Shown here: positions 1 to 6,474 of the stretch, piece by piece
Layout: each line of letters begins with the position of its first letter
Position numbering within the stretch: position 1 is the stretch's first letter
NCBI GenBank assembly: GCA_019309685.1
Contig: JAFDFT010000080.1
Span: 1 to 8,190 of the forward strand
DNA length: 8,190 nt
Direction of reading: 5' to 3'
From: Deltaproteobacteria bacterium
GTDB taxonomy: Bacteria > Desulfobacterota > Desulfobacteria > Desulfobacterales > JAABPS01
Made by a program: the position numbers and the translations under genes
Notes under the pieces: generated by a model
The model's database searches: none
Told to the model about the DNA's origin: nothing
The model's input: the letters and a program-made list of their open reading frames with translations, nothing else

Positions 1-1815
1 CTTTTCCATAAATTTATTCCATGAATCAACAGCTGGTACGAAAAACGATGCAAGATCTTTAAGTTTCATTGGCGGGCACACAGCAAAAACACCCTTTACA
101 TCTTTTACCCGTGATGCAAGATCAAGGGCCAGCCCTGCTCCGTTTGAAAAACCCCCCACAACAACCTTGTCACATAAATTGCTGATAATGGCGTATCCTT
201 CATCAACAGAATCTATCCAATCGCTGTATGCCCGAGTAGCCAAATCATCCGGCGATGTACCATGTCCCTTCACACGGGGCACATAGACCCAAACCCCTCT
301 TTTTCCGAGATAAAGTGCCAACTCCCGCACCTCTAAGGGCGCGGCCATATATCCATGAACAAGAACAACACCAATGGCCTTTTTTTTGCCTTTGATAAGA
401 AACGGCATGCCAACGGATTTATCCTTTGATTCCCCTTTTACGTAAAAGTTTTCATAATCTTCATGGTATTGCAAAAGGCTTCTTTCTTTGATTTTTTCGA
501 CCACCATTTTTTGAATTTTATTTTTAGATTTTCGCGACAGTCTTTTAATACATTTTTGCAGTAACTGCAGAGGCTCAACTTCATTAGCGCTAATGGCTAT
601 AGGATTTTCAATCCGGGAGGTGTGAAACTCTAGTACAGATGCAATTCTTGACTTGTTTTTAATGATTCGCTTTCCTTTTGTATGCACCAGATCCTTTTCC
701 TGTGCCATCGTTATAAAATCTTTAAACTTATTGTAACGATCATCTGTGATTAAATGTATTTGGTCCATATCGATGCTGCTGTGGATGTTCATCCCTTTTT
801 TATCAAAACCTTCTGTTGCCGCGAGAAACACTCTTCGTTTTAGATCATCTTCATCAATTTTTTTAAACGTCATCATTCTTAAAATTGACGCAAAAAGGTG
901 GTCATGGTTGATGGTAGTCATCCCGTAAATGGCCGTCATATATTCCTGCATGATGTTCAACGCGGATTTTCGCATCATATTTATGGAAGGAAGCGCATCT
1001 TCAAAGTTAATCTGTTTTGCAGATACCACATCTTCGATAATTTTTGGCGCTTTCAGATATTCATTTACATTTATTGGCTTGCCGATTCGCATATCAATAT
1101 CAACACCTGAAAAAAGCATGGTTCCTTCTGTCATTATTTCATCCAGCATACGGCTAGGGACTTTTTCGACAAACCGCATGGCAAGTCTGCTTAATATGTT
1201 TTCCTGGGCTCTAATAGGGTAGTATGTTAAATTTATCGGAACAATAGATGTGGTTTTGTCCATAATGTCATTGACTGAATCTATTTTAAATAAATCAAGC
1301 AATCGTTTTGCTTCATCAGAATTTTGTTCGGATAAATGCCGCAGCCGCTGTCTGTAGAATTCCGTTCTTAGTGCCAAAGTGGCCGCACCTGTATGTGGAG
1401 GATGTTTGCCGCCCGCGTAAGAAATCATAAAGCGCCCTTTTTCAACAATCTTCTTATTTTTGACCATTCTACCTTCTGGAAAAATAACCCATGCCGCTTC
1501 TCCGGTAAGCAGACTCTTCACCATCAAAAGGTCCCTGTCAGGATTTTTTGTGGAAATAGCGCCAACCTTATCCAAAATTGACGCAAGGGCTCCTTTGAAA
1601 AGTCCATAATCGGCAAGAGACCATACTGGCACATCGATAAGCCGATCAATTTGATATGGAATTAAAAGTGTTTCCATTCGGGTAAAATGGTTGATGACAA
1701 AAATCTTTGAACCGGAAGGTATGTTCTCTTCTCCATGGATAAACATTCTTGCCTTTGATATTTTTGAAATGCCCTTAATAGCCAAAGCGGTTGTGTGATA
1801 TGCGAAACGGTTCAT
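1..1815 (-). CDS. PlsC-type acyltransferase fused to alpha/beta-hydrolase (C-terminus beyond the left edge)
   Basis: The reading frame is open from the ATG at 1815 to the window edge, giving 605 residues without a stop. TTATAGGAG lies just upstream of the ATG as ribosome binding site. Residues about 25-250 look like a glycerolipid acyltransferase: the block I motif is NHFTRMET (His43, with Glu48 where the family usually has Asp), and the block III motif is FPEGR at 112-116, which in this family binds the acyl acceptor phosphate. Residues about 250-470 form a basic, mostly helical linker that I do not recognise. Residues about 478-605 begin an alpha/beta-hydrolase of the esterase/monoacylglycerol lipase type: HG at 487-488, a PRVKGHGTSPDDL segment near 513-525, and the nucleophile elbow GFSNG with Ser557. 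The catalytic Asp and His would lie beyond the edge. It probably transfers and/or hydrolyses acyl chains on membrane lipids at the cytoplasmic face. The substrate is unknown, and the fusion is inferred from one unbroken frame. Confidence 0.85.
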   Translation of the reverse strand, partial: MNRFAYHTTALAIKGISKISKARMFIHGEENIPSGSKIFVINHFTRMETLLIPYQIDRLIDVPVWSLADYGLFKGALASILDKVGAISTKNPDRDLLMVKSLLTGEAAWVIFPEGRMVKNKKIVEKGRFMISYAGGKHPPHTGAATLALRTEFYRQRLRHLSEQNSDEAKRLLDLFKIDSVNDIMDKTTSIVPINLTYYPIRAQENILSRLAMRFVEKVPSRMLDEIMTEGTMLFSGVDIDMRIGKPINVNEYLKAPKIIEDVVSAKQINFEDALPSINMMRKSALNIMQEYMTAIYGMTTINHDHLFASILRMMTFKKIDEDDLKRRVFLAATEGFDKKGMNIHSSIDMDQIHLITDDRYNKFKDFITMAQEKDLVHTKGKRIIKNKSRIASVLEFHTSRIENPIAISANEVEPLQLLQKCIKRLSRKSKNKIQKMVVEKIKERSLLQYHEDYENFYVKGESKDKSVGMPFLIKGKKKAIGVVLVHGYMAAPLEVRELALYLGKRGVWVYVPRVKGHGTSPDDLATRAYSDWIDSVDEGYAIISNLCDKVVVGGFSNGAGLALDLASRVKDVKGVFAVCPPMKLKDLASFFVPAVDSWNKFMEK

Positions 1816-1925
1816 GGAGATCTCCTATAATTCCAAGTGATGTGCAAATATTAAGACTCAACCTAAACCTGAAGAGAAATAATAAAATATTAATCTTTTG
1901 GTTTGATTGGTTTAAACATAACAAT

Positions 1926-1954
1926 ATTTTATTAAAATTAAAATATCTATTCAA
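1926..1954 (-). promoter_or_regulatory. Candidate sigma70 promoter for the acyltransferase-hydrolase gene
   Basis: On the minus strand, TTGAAT (1954-1949) and TAAAAT (1931-1926) are separated by exactly 17 bases, about 110 bases before the start codon. They match the consensus at 4/6 and 5/6 positions. The region is so AT-rich that such matches arise easily by chance, so this is only a candidate. It sits back to back with the candidate promoter of the plus-strand operon. Confidence 0.3.
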
Positions 1955-1958
1955 TATA

Positions 1959-1987
1959 TTGACACAGAATAAAATTATTACTATTTT
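1959..1987 (+). promoter_or_regulatory. Candidate sigma70 promoter for the NIL-ferredoxin/mnmA/mtaB operon
   Basis: A perfect TTGACA at 1959-1964 is followed after 17 bases by TATTTT at 1982-1987 (4/6 match to TATAAT). Transcription would start near 1994, leaving a leader of about 33 bases before the GTG start at 2027. The -35 match is strong and the -10 is weak in a very AT-rich setting. Confidence 0.45.
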
Positions 1988-2026
1988 AACAATCCTTTTT
2001 AAATTTAAACTATTTGGAGATTGATC

Positions 2027-2461
2027 GTGTATTCATATTCAAAAATACTCATACTGCGCTTCCCAAAGACAGAGGTTCAGAAGCCTTTGGTGTGTCATCT
2101 GACGAAAAAATTTGATCTTGTTTTTAACATTCTAAATGCCACAATATTGCCCCGTAAAGAAGGAGTTATGGTGCTTGAACTTTCCGGAACACGCAAAAAC
2201 TTCAAGGAAGGGGTTCAATACCTCAAAGATAACAAAGTGGATGTCCAGAAGGCATCCCAGGAAATTAAACGGAATAATAAAATATGCACGCATTGCGGCG
2301 CATGTACCGCGGTTTGCCCAACCAGCGCTCTTAATATAAAGCGCCCCGAAATGATAGTTGAGTTTGATCAGCAAAAATGCAGCATTTGTGAACTTTGCAT
2401 ACCTGCCTGTCCGCCTAGAGCAATGGAAGTGCGTCAAAAGGCAAATAGTTTCTTTGAATGA
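2027..2461 (+). CDS. NIL domain / 2[4Fe-4S] ferredoxin protein
   Basis: This 144-residue protein has two parts. Residues 1 to about 75 form a NIL domain, the small beta-alpha fold also found at the C-terminus of the methionine transporter ATPase MetN. Residues about 85-135 form a bacterial-type 2[4Fe-4S] ferredoxin with two complete CxxCxxCxxxCP motifs (Cys87, 90, 93, 97 and Cys118, 121, 124, 128). I chose the GTG at 2027 because GGAGA at 2016-2020 lies 6 bases before it; the TTG at 2021 would touch the ribosome binding site. The stop overlaps the mnmA start (ATGA). NIL-ferredoxin proteins of methanogens (Methanosarcina MA1822) take part in homocysteine synthesis from sulfide. Placement directly before mnmA suggests a role in sulfur or electron supply to tRNA thiolation, but that is inference. 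It is cytoplasmic. Confidence 0.93.
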   Translation: MYSYSKILILRFPKTEVQKPLVCHLTKKFDLVFNILNATILPRKEGVMVLELSGTRKNFKEGVQYLKDNKVDVQKASQEIKRNNKICTHCGACTAVCPTSALNIKRPEMIVEFDQQKCSICELCIPACPPRAMEVRQKANSFFE

Positions 2462-3516
2462 AAAAAAAGACAGCAATAGCAATCAGCGGCGGTGTTGATT
2501 CTCTTGTCGCGGCGCACCTACTCAAAGAACAGGGTCATGATGTAACAGGCATTCATTTTCTTACCGGATATGAACAGAAATATATCAAAGGCACCCCATC
2601 TTTTCCTCACCCTGTTTCTCTTATCGGCGAACAACTCGGTATCAAAATTCATATTCTGGACTGTACCAGAGAATTTAAGAACACTGTTGTAAAGTATTTT
2701 TATAACATGTATCAGAATGGACAAACACCGAATCCCTGTATGGTGTGCAACCCCACGATTAAATTCGGTACTGTTTTAAATCACGCATACAAACTCGGCG
2801 CGTCATGTCTAGCTACTGGTCATTATGCGAAAATATTAAAAGACAATAATAATAACCTTCATCTACTTCGTGGTACTGACACAGATAAAGATCAATCATA
2901 CTTTCTCGCCTTCTTGACCCAGCAGCAATTATCCTCGGCCGAATTCCCCCTCGGAAATATGACAAAATCAAAAGTTCGTAAATTAGCGCATAAAATAGGC
3001 CTGAAACCTATCACAAGTAATGAAAGCCAGGATATTTGCTTTATCAGTGATAAAAACTACAAAGACTTTTTATCCGATCAATTAGACGTGGTCGAAAAAC
3101 CGGGTCTTATCGAAGACACCAACGGCCGGGTCATTGGGAACCATACGGGTCTTCACAAATATACGGTTGGACAGCGCAGAGGCATTAATTGCCCATCTTC
3201 TAAACCGTATTATGTTGTAAAAATTGACAGCAAGCGCAATCGGCTTATCGTTGGCGGAAAAGATGATTTGATGTGTTCTGAATTTAAGGTATGCGACATA
3301 AACTGGATCATTGAAGCACCTGATAATCAGATCTCTGTAAAGACACGTGTAAGATATCGCAGCAGCGCTTACGATACCTCAGTCATCCCTGTTGATAAAA
3401 AAACAGCGCTTGTTAAATTTAAAACACCCCAGTCATCTGTCGCGCCAGGTCAGGCTGCCGTATTTTACAAAGATAACGAAGTCCTTGGCGGTGGATGGAT
3501 ACTTCCGAACACGTAA
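2458..3516 (+). CDS. mnmA: tRNA-specific 2-thiouridylase MnmA
   Basis: MnmA activates U34 of Lys, Glu and Gln tRNAs with ATP and inserts sulfur at C2 to make s2U34. The 352 residues fit the family length. Visible features are the PP-loop SGGVDS at 10-15, the NPCMVCNPTIKFG segment carrying Cys94 and Cys97 (Cys97 aligns with catalytic Cys102 of E. coli), ATGHYA near 119-124, the GTDTDKDQSYFL tRNA-binding segment at 139-150, and SQDICFI with the second catalytic Cys194. A C-terminal beta-barrel is marked by YTVGQRRG (235-242) and VAPGQAAVFY (328-337). The Cys at position 94, where E. coli has Asp99, gives a CxxC pair and could help hold a [4Fe-4S] cluster. The ATG overlaps the stop of the NIL-ferredoxin by four bases and has no clear ribosome binding site, so translational coupling is likely. 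No Tus relay genes are visible in the window. Confidence 0.96.
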   Translation: MKKKTAIAISGGVDSLVAAHLLKEQGHDVTGIHFLTGYEQKYIKGTPSFPHPVSLIGEQLGIKIHILDCTREFKNTVVKYFYNMYQNGQTPNPCMVCNPTIKFGTVLNHAYKLGASCLATGHYAKILKDNNNNLHLLRGTDTDKDQSYFLAFLTQQQLSSAEFPLGNMTKSKVRKLAHKIGLKPITSNESQDICFISDKNYKDFLSDQLDVVEKPGLIEDTNGRVIGNHTGLHKYTVGQRRGINCPSSKPYYVVKIDSKRNRLIVGGKDDLMCSEFKVCDINWIIEAPDNQISVKTRVRYRSSAYDTSVIPVDKKTALVKFKTPQSSVAPGQAAVFYKDNEVLGGGWILPNT

Positions 3517-3525
3517 CAGAAAACC

Positions 3526-4845
3526 ATGCGAAAATACGTTATTAAAACATTAGGATGCAAGGTCAACCAGTACGAGTCCGAGGCTGTTTCTCAGTCCCTA
3601 ATAGATGCGGGGTTTGAAGCATCTCAAGAAGATGAGGCGGATATTTGCATTATTAATACATGTACGGTTACGGGAAAAGCGTCCATGCAGTCCAGACAGG
3701 CCATCAGGCAGGCTATACGCAAAAATCCAAACGCCCGAATTGTGGTAACCGGCTGTTACGCGCAAATAGAACCTGAAAAGCTGCTGCAAATCACCGGTGT
3801 TCATGACATTGTTGTAAATTGTGAAAAATATAAGATACCGGAACTGGTGTCCCATTCAGGCCTAAACCATAGGAATTCTGAGAATCTCTATAATTTTGAT
3901 GCCAGGCGCCAGCAGGACTTTTTCCAAACAAAGTCGACAGTTTTTGGACATCGAACCAGGCCCTTTTTAAAAATTCAGGACGGGTGTGACGCCTTCTGTT
4001 CTTATTGCATTGTCCCTTATGCCCGGGGTCCAAGCCGAAGCATGCCCTTTGAGATGGTTCTGGAAAACATCAAAAAACTCAAGGACTCAGCAAGTCATGA
4101 AGTTGTCCTGACCGGTATTCACCTCGGCGCGTATTGTCTTGATCTTAAACCCATAAAAAGTCTGTTTGAGCTGTTATATATACTAAACGAGTCAAAGATT
4201 ATTAAGCGTTTGCGTCTTAGTTCCATCGAACCTCATGAGCTTAGTAACGAGATTATTCAGCTGGTAAAATTATCTGATATGATCTGCAATCATTTTCACA
4301 TCCCTTTGCAAAGCGGAAATGATGACATATTAAATAAAATGAACAGACCATATTCTCGATCCTTTTTTAAAGATCTTATCCAAAATATACATGAATCCGT
4401 TTCGGAAGTATCTATAGGAGTGGATGTCATTATTGGTTTTCCTGGAGAAACGGACAAAGCATTTGAAGATACGTATTCCTTAATCAATGAATTACCAGTA
4501 TCATACTTGCACGTGTTTCCTTTCTCTCCACGACAAAATACTCCTGCCTTTAAACTTCCGGACAAAATTCCTGCTTCAGTGATTAAAAGCAGATGCAAAC
4601 AGATGAGGGAGCTTGGTAATTCAAAAAAGGCTCTATTTTATCAAAAATTTATTGGAAAATCCGTTGCAGTTCTGGTTGAAAGCACCCGGGAAAAAAAGAC
4701 TGGCCAACTAAAAGGTTTCACATCAAATTATATGCCTGTACTTATGGATGGCCCGGATAAATTAAAAAATACGATGGTTCATGCGAGGATAGAAGAGTTG
4801 AATAAAAATATGACGGTGAAAGGAATAATGACGAGCAACGAGTAA
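3526..4845 (+). CDS. mtaB: tRNA t6A37 methylthiotransferase MtaB
   Basis: MtaB is a radical-SAM enzyme that adds a methylthio group to t6A37 of ANN-decoding tRNAs, giving ms2t6A. The 439 residues contain the three parts of the family. The N-terminal UPF0004 domain has Cys11 (in LGCKVNQYESE, a signature separating MtaB from MiaB and RimO), Cys46 and Cys77 for the auxiliary [4Fe-4S] cluster. The radical-SAM domain has the CxxxCxxC motif Cys154, Cys158 and Cys161 in DGCDAFCSYCIVPYARG, and IGFPGET at 303-309. A TRAM-like RNA-binding domain covers about 372-437. It starts 9 bases after the mnmA stop with no strong ribosome binding site, so it is probably co-transcribed. Its substrate base lies three nucleotides from the MnmA target in the anticodon loop, so two neighbouring sulfur modifications are encoded together. 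No truncation or missing key residue was seen. Confidence 0.96.
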   Translation: MRKYVIKTLGCKVNQYESEAVSQSLIDAGFEASQEDEADICIINTCTVTGKASMQSRQAIRQAIRKNPNARIVVTGCYAQIEPEKLLQITGVHDIVVNCEKYKIPELVSHSGLNHRNSENLYNFDARRQQDFFQTKSTVFGHRTRPFLKIQDGCDAFCSYCIVPYARGPSRSMPFEMVLENIKKLKDSASHEVVLTGIHLGAYCLDLKPIKSLFELLYILNESKIIKRLRLSSIEPHELSNEIIQLVKLSDMICNHFHIPLQSGNDDILNKMNRPYSRSFFKDLIQNIHESVSEVSIGVDVIIGFPGETDKAFEDTYSLINELPVSYLHVFPFSPRQNTPAFKLPDKIPASVIKSRCKQMRELGNSKKALFYQKFIGKSVAVLVESTREKKTGQLKGFTSNYMPVLMDGPDKLKNTMVHARIEELNKNMTVKGIMTSNE

Positions 4846-4862
4846 ATAGTTGAAAAAATGAT

Positions 4863-4944
4863 TAGGTTGAGTAGAGCGTAGCGAAACCCAACATAAAAAA
4901 TGAATTTATTAATCGTTAGGTTTCATTTCACTCAATCCAACCTA
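4863..4944. repeat. REP-like imperfect inverted repeat
   Basis: Two 30-base arms, 4863-4892 and 4915-4944, are inverted copies of each other matching at 22 of 30 positions, with a 22-base AT-rich spacer. The outer ends (TAGGTTG) and the inner GAAACC..AAC blocks are the best conserved. The core (GGTTG...GCGAAACCCAAC) resembles a REP-like palindrome that I recall from many bacterial genomes, often linked to RAYT transposases. No RAYT gene is in this window. It begins 17 bases after the mtaB stop and may also serve as the 3' stem-loop or terminator of that operon. Confidence 0.6.
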
Positions 4945-5031
4945 CTTTTCCTAGCGATTTGCAATGAGATTGCGTAAAAAGAACATTTGTGGATGGATAG
5001 TAGTGAAGAGTTGACAAATTTGGTTATTATT

Positions 5032-5199
5032 GGGACTTTTGGAAAATGCTAAGTTTTGTGCAAGTTCAAGGAAGGCGATAATTTTAATCCTCCACCGTAC
5101 TTTGTCGGATTAACCGCAGGAATACTAAGAGTATTTTGAGGATTGAAATTTGAGACTAACACAGAAATTGGGCAAAAGGTGGTATTTTGCAAATGTCTC
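5032..5199. repeat. MITE-like 168-bp palindromic element
   Basis: The terminal 36 bases on each side (5032-5067 and 5164-5199) are imperfect inverted repeats matching at 26 of 36 positions. The symmetry continues inward: AATCCTC at 5086-5092 pairs with GAGGATT at 5138-5144, and the centre holds the small hairpin AATACT-AAG-AGTATT. The element has no open reading frame worth calling. This is the expected form of a non-autonomous miniature inverted-repeat element, or of a gene for a long structured RNA. It lies in the gene-free stretch 4846-5329. The rest of that stretch (about 4945-5031 and 5238-5329) shows only a few weak short hairpins. Confidence 0.6.
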
Positions 5200-5237
5200 A
5201 AAAAAGGGCGGTTCTTATAATATTACAAGAACCGCCC
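5200..5237 (-). terminator. Strong hairpin with T-run on the minus strand (intrinsic-terminator form)
   Basis: GGGCGGTTCTT (5206-5216) and AAGAACCGCCC (5227-5237) form a perfect 11-bp GC-rich stem with a 10-base loop. Six A residues at 5200-5205 give a T6 tract immediately after the stem when read on the minus strand, so the terminator form is minus-directed. Read on the plus strand, no T-run follows. The A tract abuts the end of the palindromic element at 5199. The only minus gene upstream is the NifX-like one more than 1 kb away, so the client transcript is unclear. It may instead act as a leader hairpin for the DUF456 gene. Confidence 0.5.
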
Positions 5238-5329
5238 GGATATAGGGTTTAAGAGCATGTGAACATCACACACTCACTGGTACTATTAATATCGGACGAT
5301 TAAAGAACTAACTTTAGATTTTTTTTGAC

Positions 5330-5821
5330 ATGGATTTAGCCCTGACTATTTTTTTATTATCTTTGGGATTTATTATAGCCCTTATCGCAATTGCCGGCTC
5401 AATTTTGCCGGTTATTCCCGGCCCACCCCTTAGCCTTTTATCCCTGCTTATTATTTCATTTGAAAAAGACTGGCAGCCGTTCAGCTCAAATTTTTTAATC
5501 ATTATGGGAATCATCGCTTTAGTTCTTGTTGTTATTGACTATATCGTCCCTGCCATTGGCGCAAAAAAGTTTGGCGCGTCACGAATTGGACTGGCAGGAT
5601 CAATAATCGGCATGATCATCGGGTTCTTTGTATTTCCGCCCTTTGGGATCTTTATCGGCACATTTTTAGGTGCTGTCATTGGTGAATTGATATCAGGCAA
5701 AAAAGGAGAAGCGGCTATCAAAATAGGGATTGGAACGTTTGTAGGAAATTTAGCCGGTATTGCCCTTAAGCTCTCTTTTTCAATATTTATACTTGTTATG
5801 TATATCAGCGCCTTATTTTGA
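5330..5821 (+). CDS. DUF456 family integral membrane protein
   Basis: The protein has 163 residues and is almost wholly hydrophobic. Membrane segments lie at about 5-43 (probably two, broken at LPVIPGPP, residues 26-33), 53-75, 82-118 (two segments rich in glycine) and 134-160. The pattern of an early PxxPGP turn, then GAKKFGASRIGLAGSIIG (77-94), then a GTFLGAVIGE segment (109-118) is typical of DUF456, a family of unknown function with glycine-zipper-like helices in the inner membrane. The ATG at 5330 is preceded by a T-rich tract without a good ribosome binding site. No better in-frame start precedes the hydrophobic N-terminus. The stop codon TGA at 5819-5821 is shared with the left end of a palindromic repeat. 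No partner gene is nearby, so its job cannot be inferred from context. Confidence 0.88.
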   Translation: MDLALTIFLLSLGFIIALIAIAGSILPVIPGPPLSLLSLLIISFEKDWQPFSSNFLIIMGIIALVLVVIDYIVPAIGAKKFGASRIGLAGSIIGMIIGFFVFPPFGIFIGTFLGAVIGELISGKKGEAAIKIGIGTFVGNLAGIALKLSFSIFILVMYISALF

Positions 5822-6031
5822 TGACTTCGTAATCCCTCCGATGGCGGGACTGCGTTGCGCGACATCCTCGCCCTGTTAAATTCTCGCTCGGCGAGACGGC
5901 GGATCCGATTTAACAGGTCAAGTCACTGCATCGTACTCAATACGATTCATTCTTCAGGATTTGCCTCTTTTGTTGGAGCGAAGTTGAAATCCCGCAGTAA
6001 ATGGGAAACTTGAACTTTTTACTTTGTCATC
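5820..6031. repeat. Palindromic repeat family A, copy 1 (212 bp, with nested palindrome)
   Basis: It begins GATGACTTCG and ends ACTTTTTACTTTGTCATC, the same ends as copy 2 at 6881-7005 in the same orientation. The interior shares TGCGTTGCGC, GTCACTGCA, a CGTAC...TACG hairpin and a TTC..TCAG.ATTT block with copy 2. Here the hairpin is ATCGTA (5930-5935) / TACGAT (5941-5946). Relative to copy 2 there are extra bases at about 5871-5921 (see the nested element) and about 30 more near the right end. The left end overlaps the TGA of the DUF456 gene. It fills most of the 342-base gap before the cold-shock gene. Confidence 0.65.
5872..5917. repeat. Nested perfect inverted repeat inside repeat A copy 1
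   Basis: CCTGTTAAAT (5872-5881) and ATTTAACAGG (5908-5917) form a perfect 10-bp stem. Inside it lies a second perfect stem, TCTCGC (5882-5887) and GCGAGA (5891-5896), with a 3-base loop. The block of about 51 bases is absent from copy 2 at the matching position, so it looks like a small palindromic insertion into an older repeat. Confidence 0.55.
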
Positions 6032-6069
6032 TTTATATCCTGAATTATTTCGTTAATTTTCTTTTTCAT

Positions 6070-6099
6070 TTGACAATATTAAACATTTAATTTAATTAT
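6070..6099 (+). promoter_or_regulatory. Candidate promoter for the cold-shock gene
   Basis: A perfect TTGACA at 6070-6075 is followed after 18 bases by AATTAT at 6094-6099 (4/6 match). Transcription would begin near 6106 and give an AT-rich leader of about 58 bases. The -10 is weak and the region very AT-rich, so only the -35 is convincing. Confidence 0.4.
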
Positions 6100-6163
6100 T
6101 AAAATAATTTTTACATGCTTCAAAGGGCAAGGTTGAGACTGTAATATTTTTAAAGGGGGGTAA

Positions 6164-6370
6164 ATGGCACAAGGGACGGTTAAATGGTTTAATGACAAAA
6201 AGGGATTTGGCTTTATTGAGCAGGAAGACGGGAAGGATGTTTTTGTACATTATTCTGCTATCGACAATGACGGATTCAAAACATTAGCAGAAGGTGACCA
6301 GGTCAGTTTTGACGTTGTTGAGGGAGACCGCGGCCCATCCGCAAAAAATGTCGTGAAGACAACTTCATAG
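6164..6370 (+). CDS. Cold-shock domain protein (CspA family)
   Basis: This 68-residue protein is one complete cold-shock domain, a five-stranded OB-fold that binds single-stranded RNA and DNA and melts RNA secondary structure. It carries RNP1 as KGFGFI (13-18) and RNP2 as VFVHY (26-30), with the aromatic residues Trp9, Phe10, Phe15, Phe17, Phe27, His29 and Tyr30 that stack on bases. MAQGTVKWFN is the classic family start. The ribosome binding site is unusually strong: AAAGGGGGG ending 4 bases before the ATG. It is probably a single-gene transcript, and faces the NifX-like gene tail to tail. Which paralogue it is (cold-induced or constitutive) cannot be told from sequence, so no gene symbol is given. 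Confidence 0.96.
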   Translation: MAQGTVKWFNDKKGFGFIEQEDGKDVFVHYSAIDNDGFKTLAEGDQVSFDVVEGDRGPSAKNVVKTTS

Positions 6371-6427
6371 CATCCAGAACATACAAGTACAATACCGGCA
6401 TTTCATTAACAGCTTCGACGTATTCAT

Positions 6428-6451
6428 AACGATTTGAAAATTGATCGTTTT
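6428..6451. terminator. Weak terminator-like hairpin between convergent genes
   Basis: AACGAT (6428-6433) and ATCGTT (6444-6449) form a 6-bp stem with a 10-base loop followed by TT. It lies 57 bases after the cold-shock stop and 23 bases from the end of the convergent NifX-like gene, where a shared terminator is expected. The stem is short and AT-rich and the T-run brief, so the call is tentative. Confidence 0.3.
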
Positions 6452-6474
6452 GAGACAGGTGCGTATACGTCCCT

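Noticed and set aside
746..1581. Plus-strand open frames of 60-97 residues
   Set aside because: They lie wholly inside the minus-strand acyltransferase-hydrolase frame, have no family character and no ribosome binding sites.
1791..2024. 77-residue plus-strand frame in the divergent region
   Set aside because: It overlaps the start of the minus-strand gene and both candidate promoters; its composition is simply that of AT-rich DNA.
2021..2029. TTG at 2021 as start of the NIL-ferredoxin
   Set aside because: It touches the GGAGA ribosome binding site with no spacing; the in-frame GTG at 2027 has a 6-base spacing.
2132..2724. Minus-strand frames of 116 and 68 residues across the ferredoxin and mnmA
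   Set aside because: They are shadows of two clearly recognised genes on the plus strand.
5011..5016. Perfect TTGACA as a promoter in the gene-free stretch
   Set aside because: No -10-like hexamer lies 16-18 bases downstream and no gene follows within reach.
4846..5329. CRISPR array or tRNA in the repeat-rich gap
   Set aside because: The repeats are inverted and unequal rather than direct and regularly spaced, and no cloverleaf with a TTCRANY arm was found.
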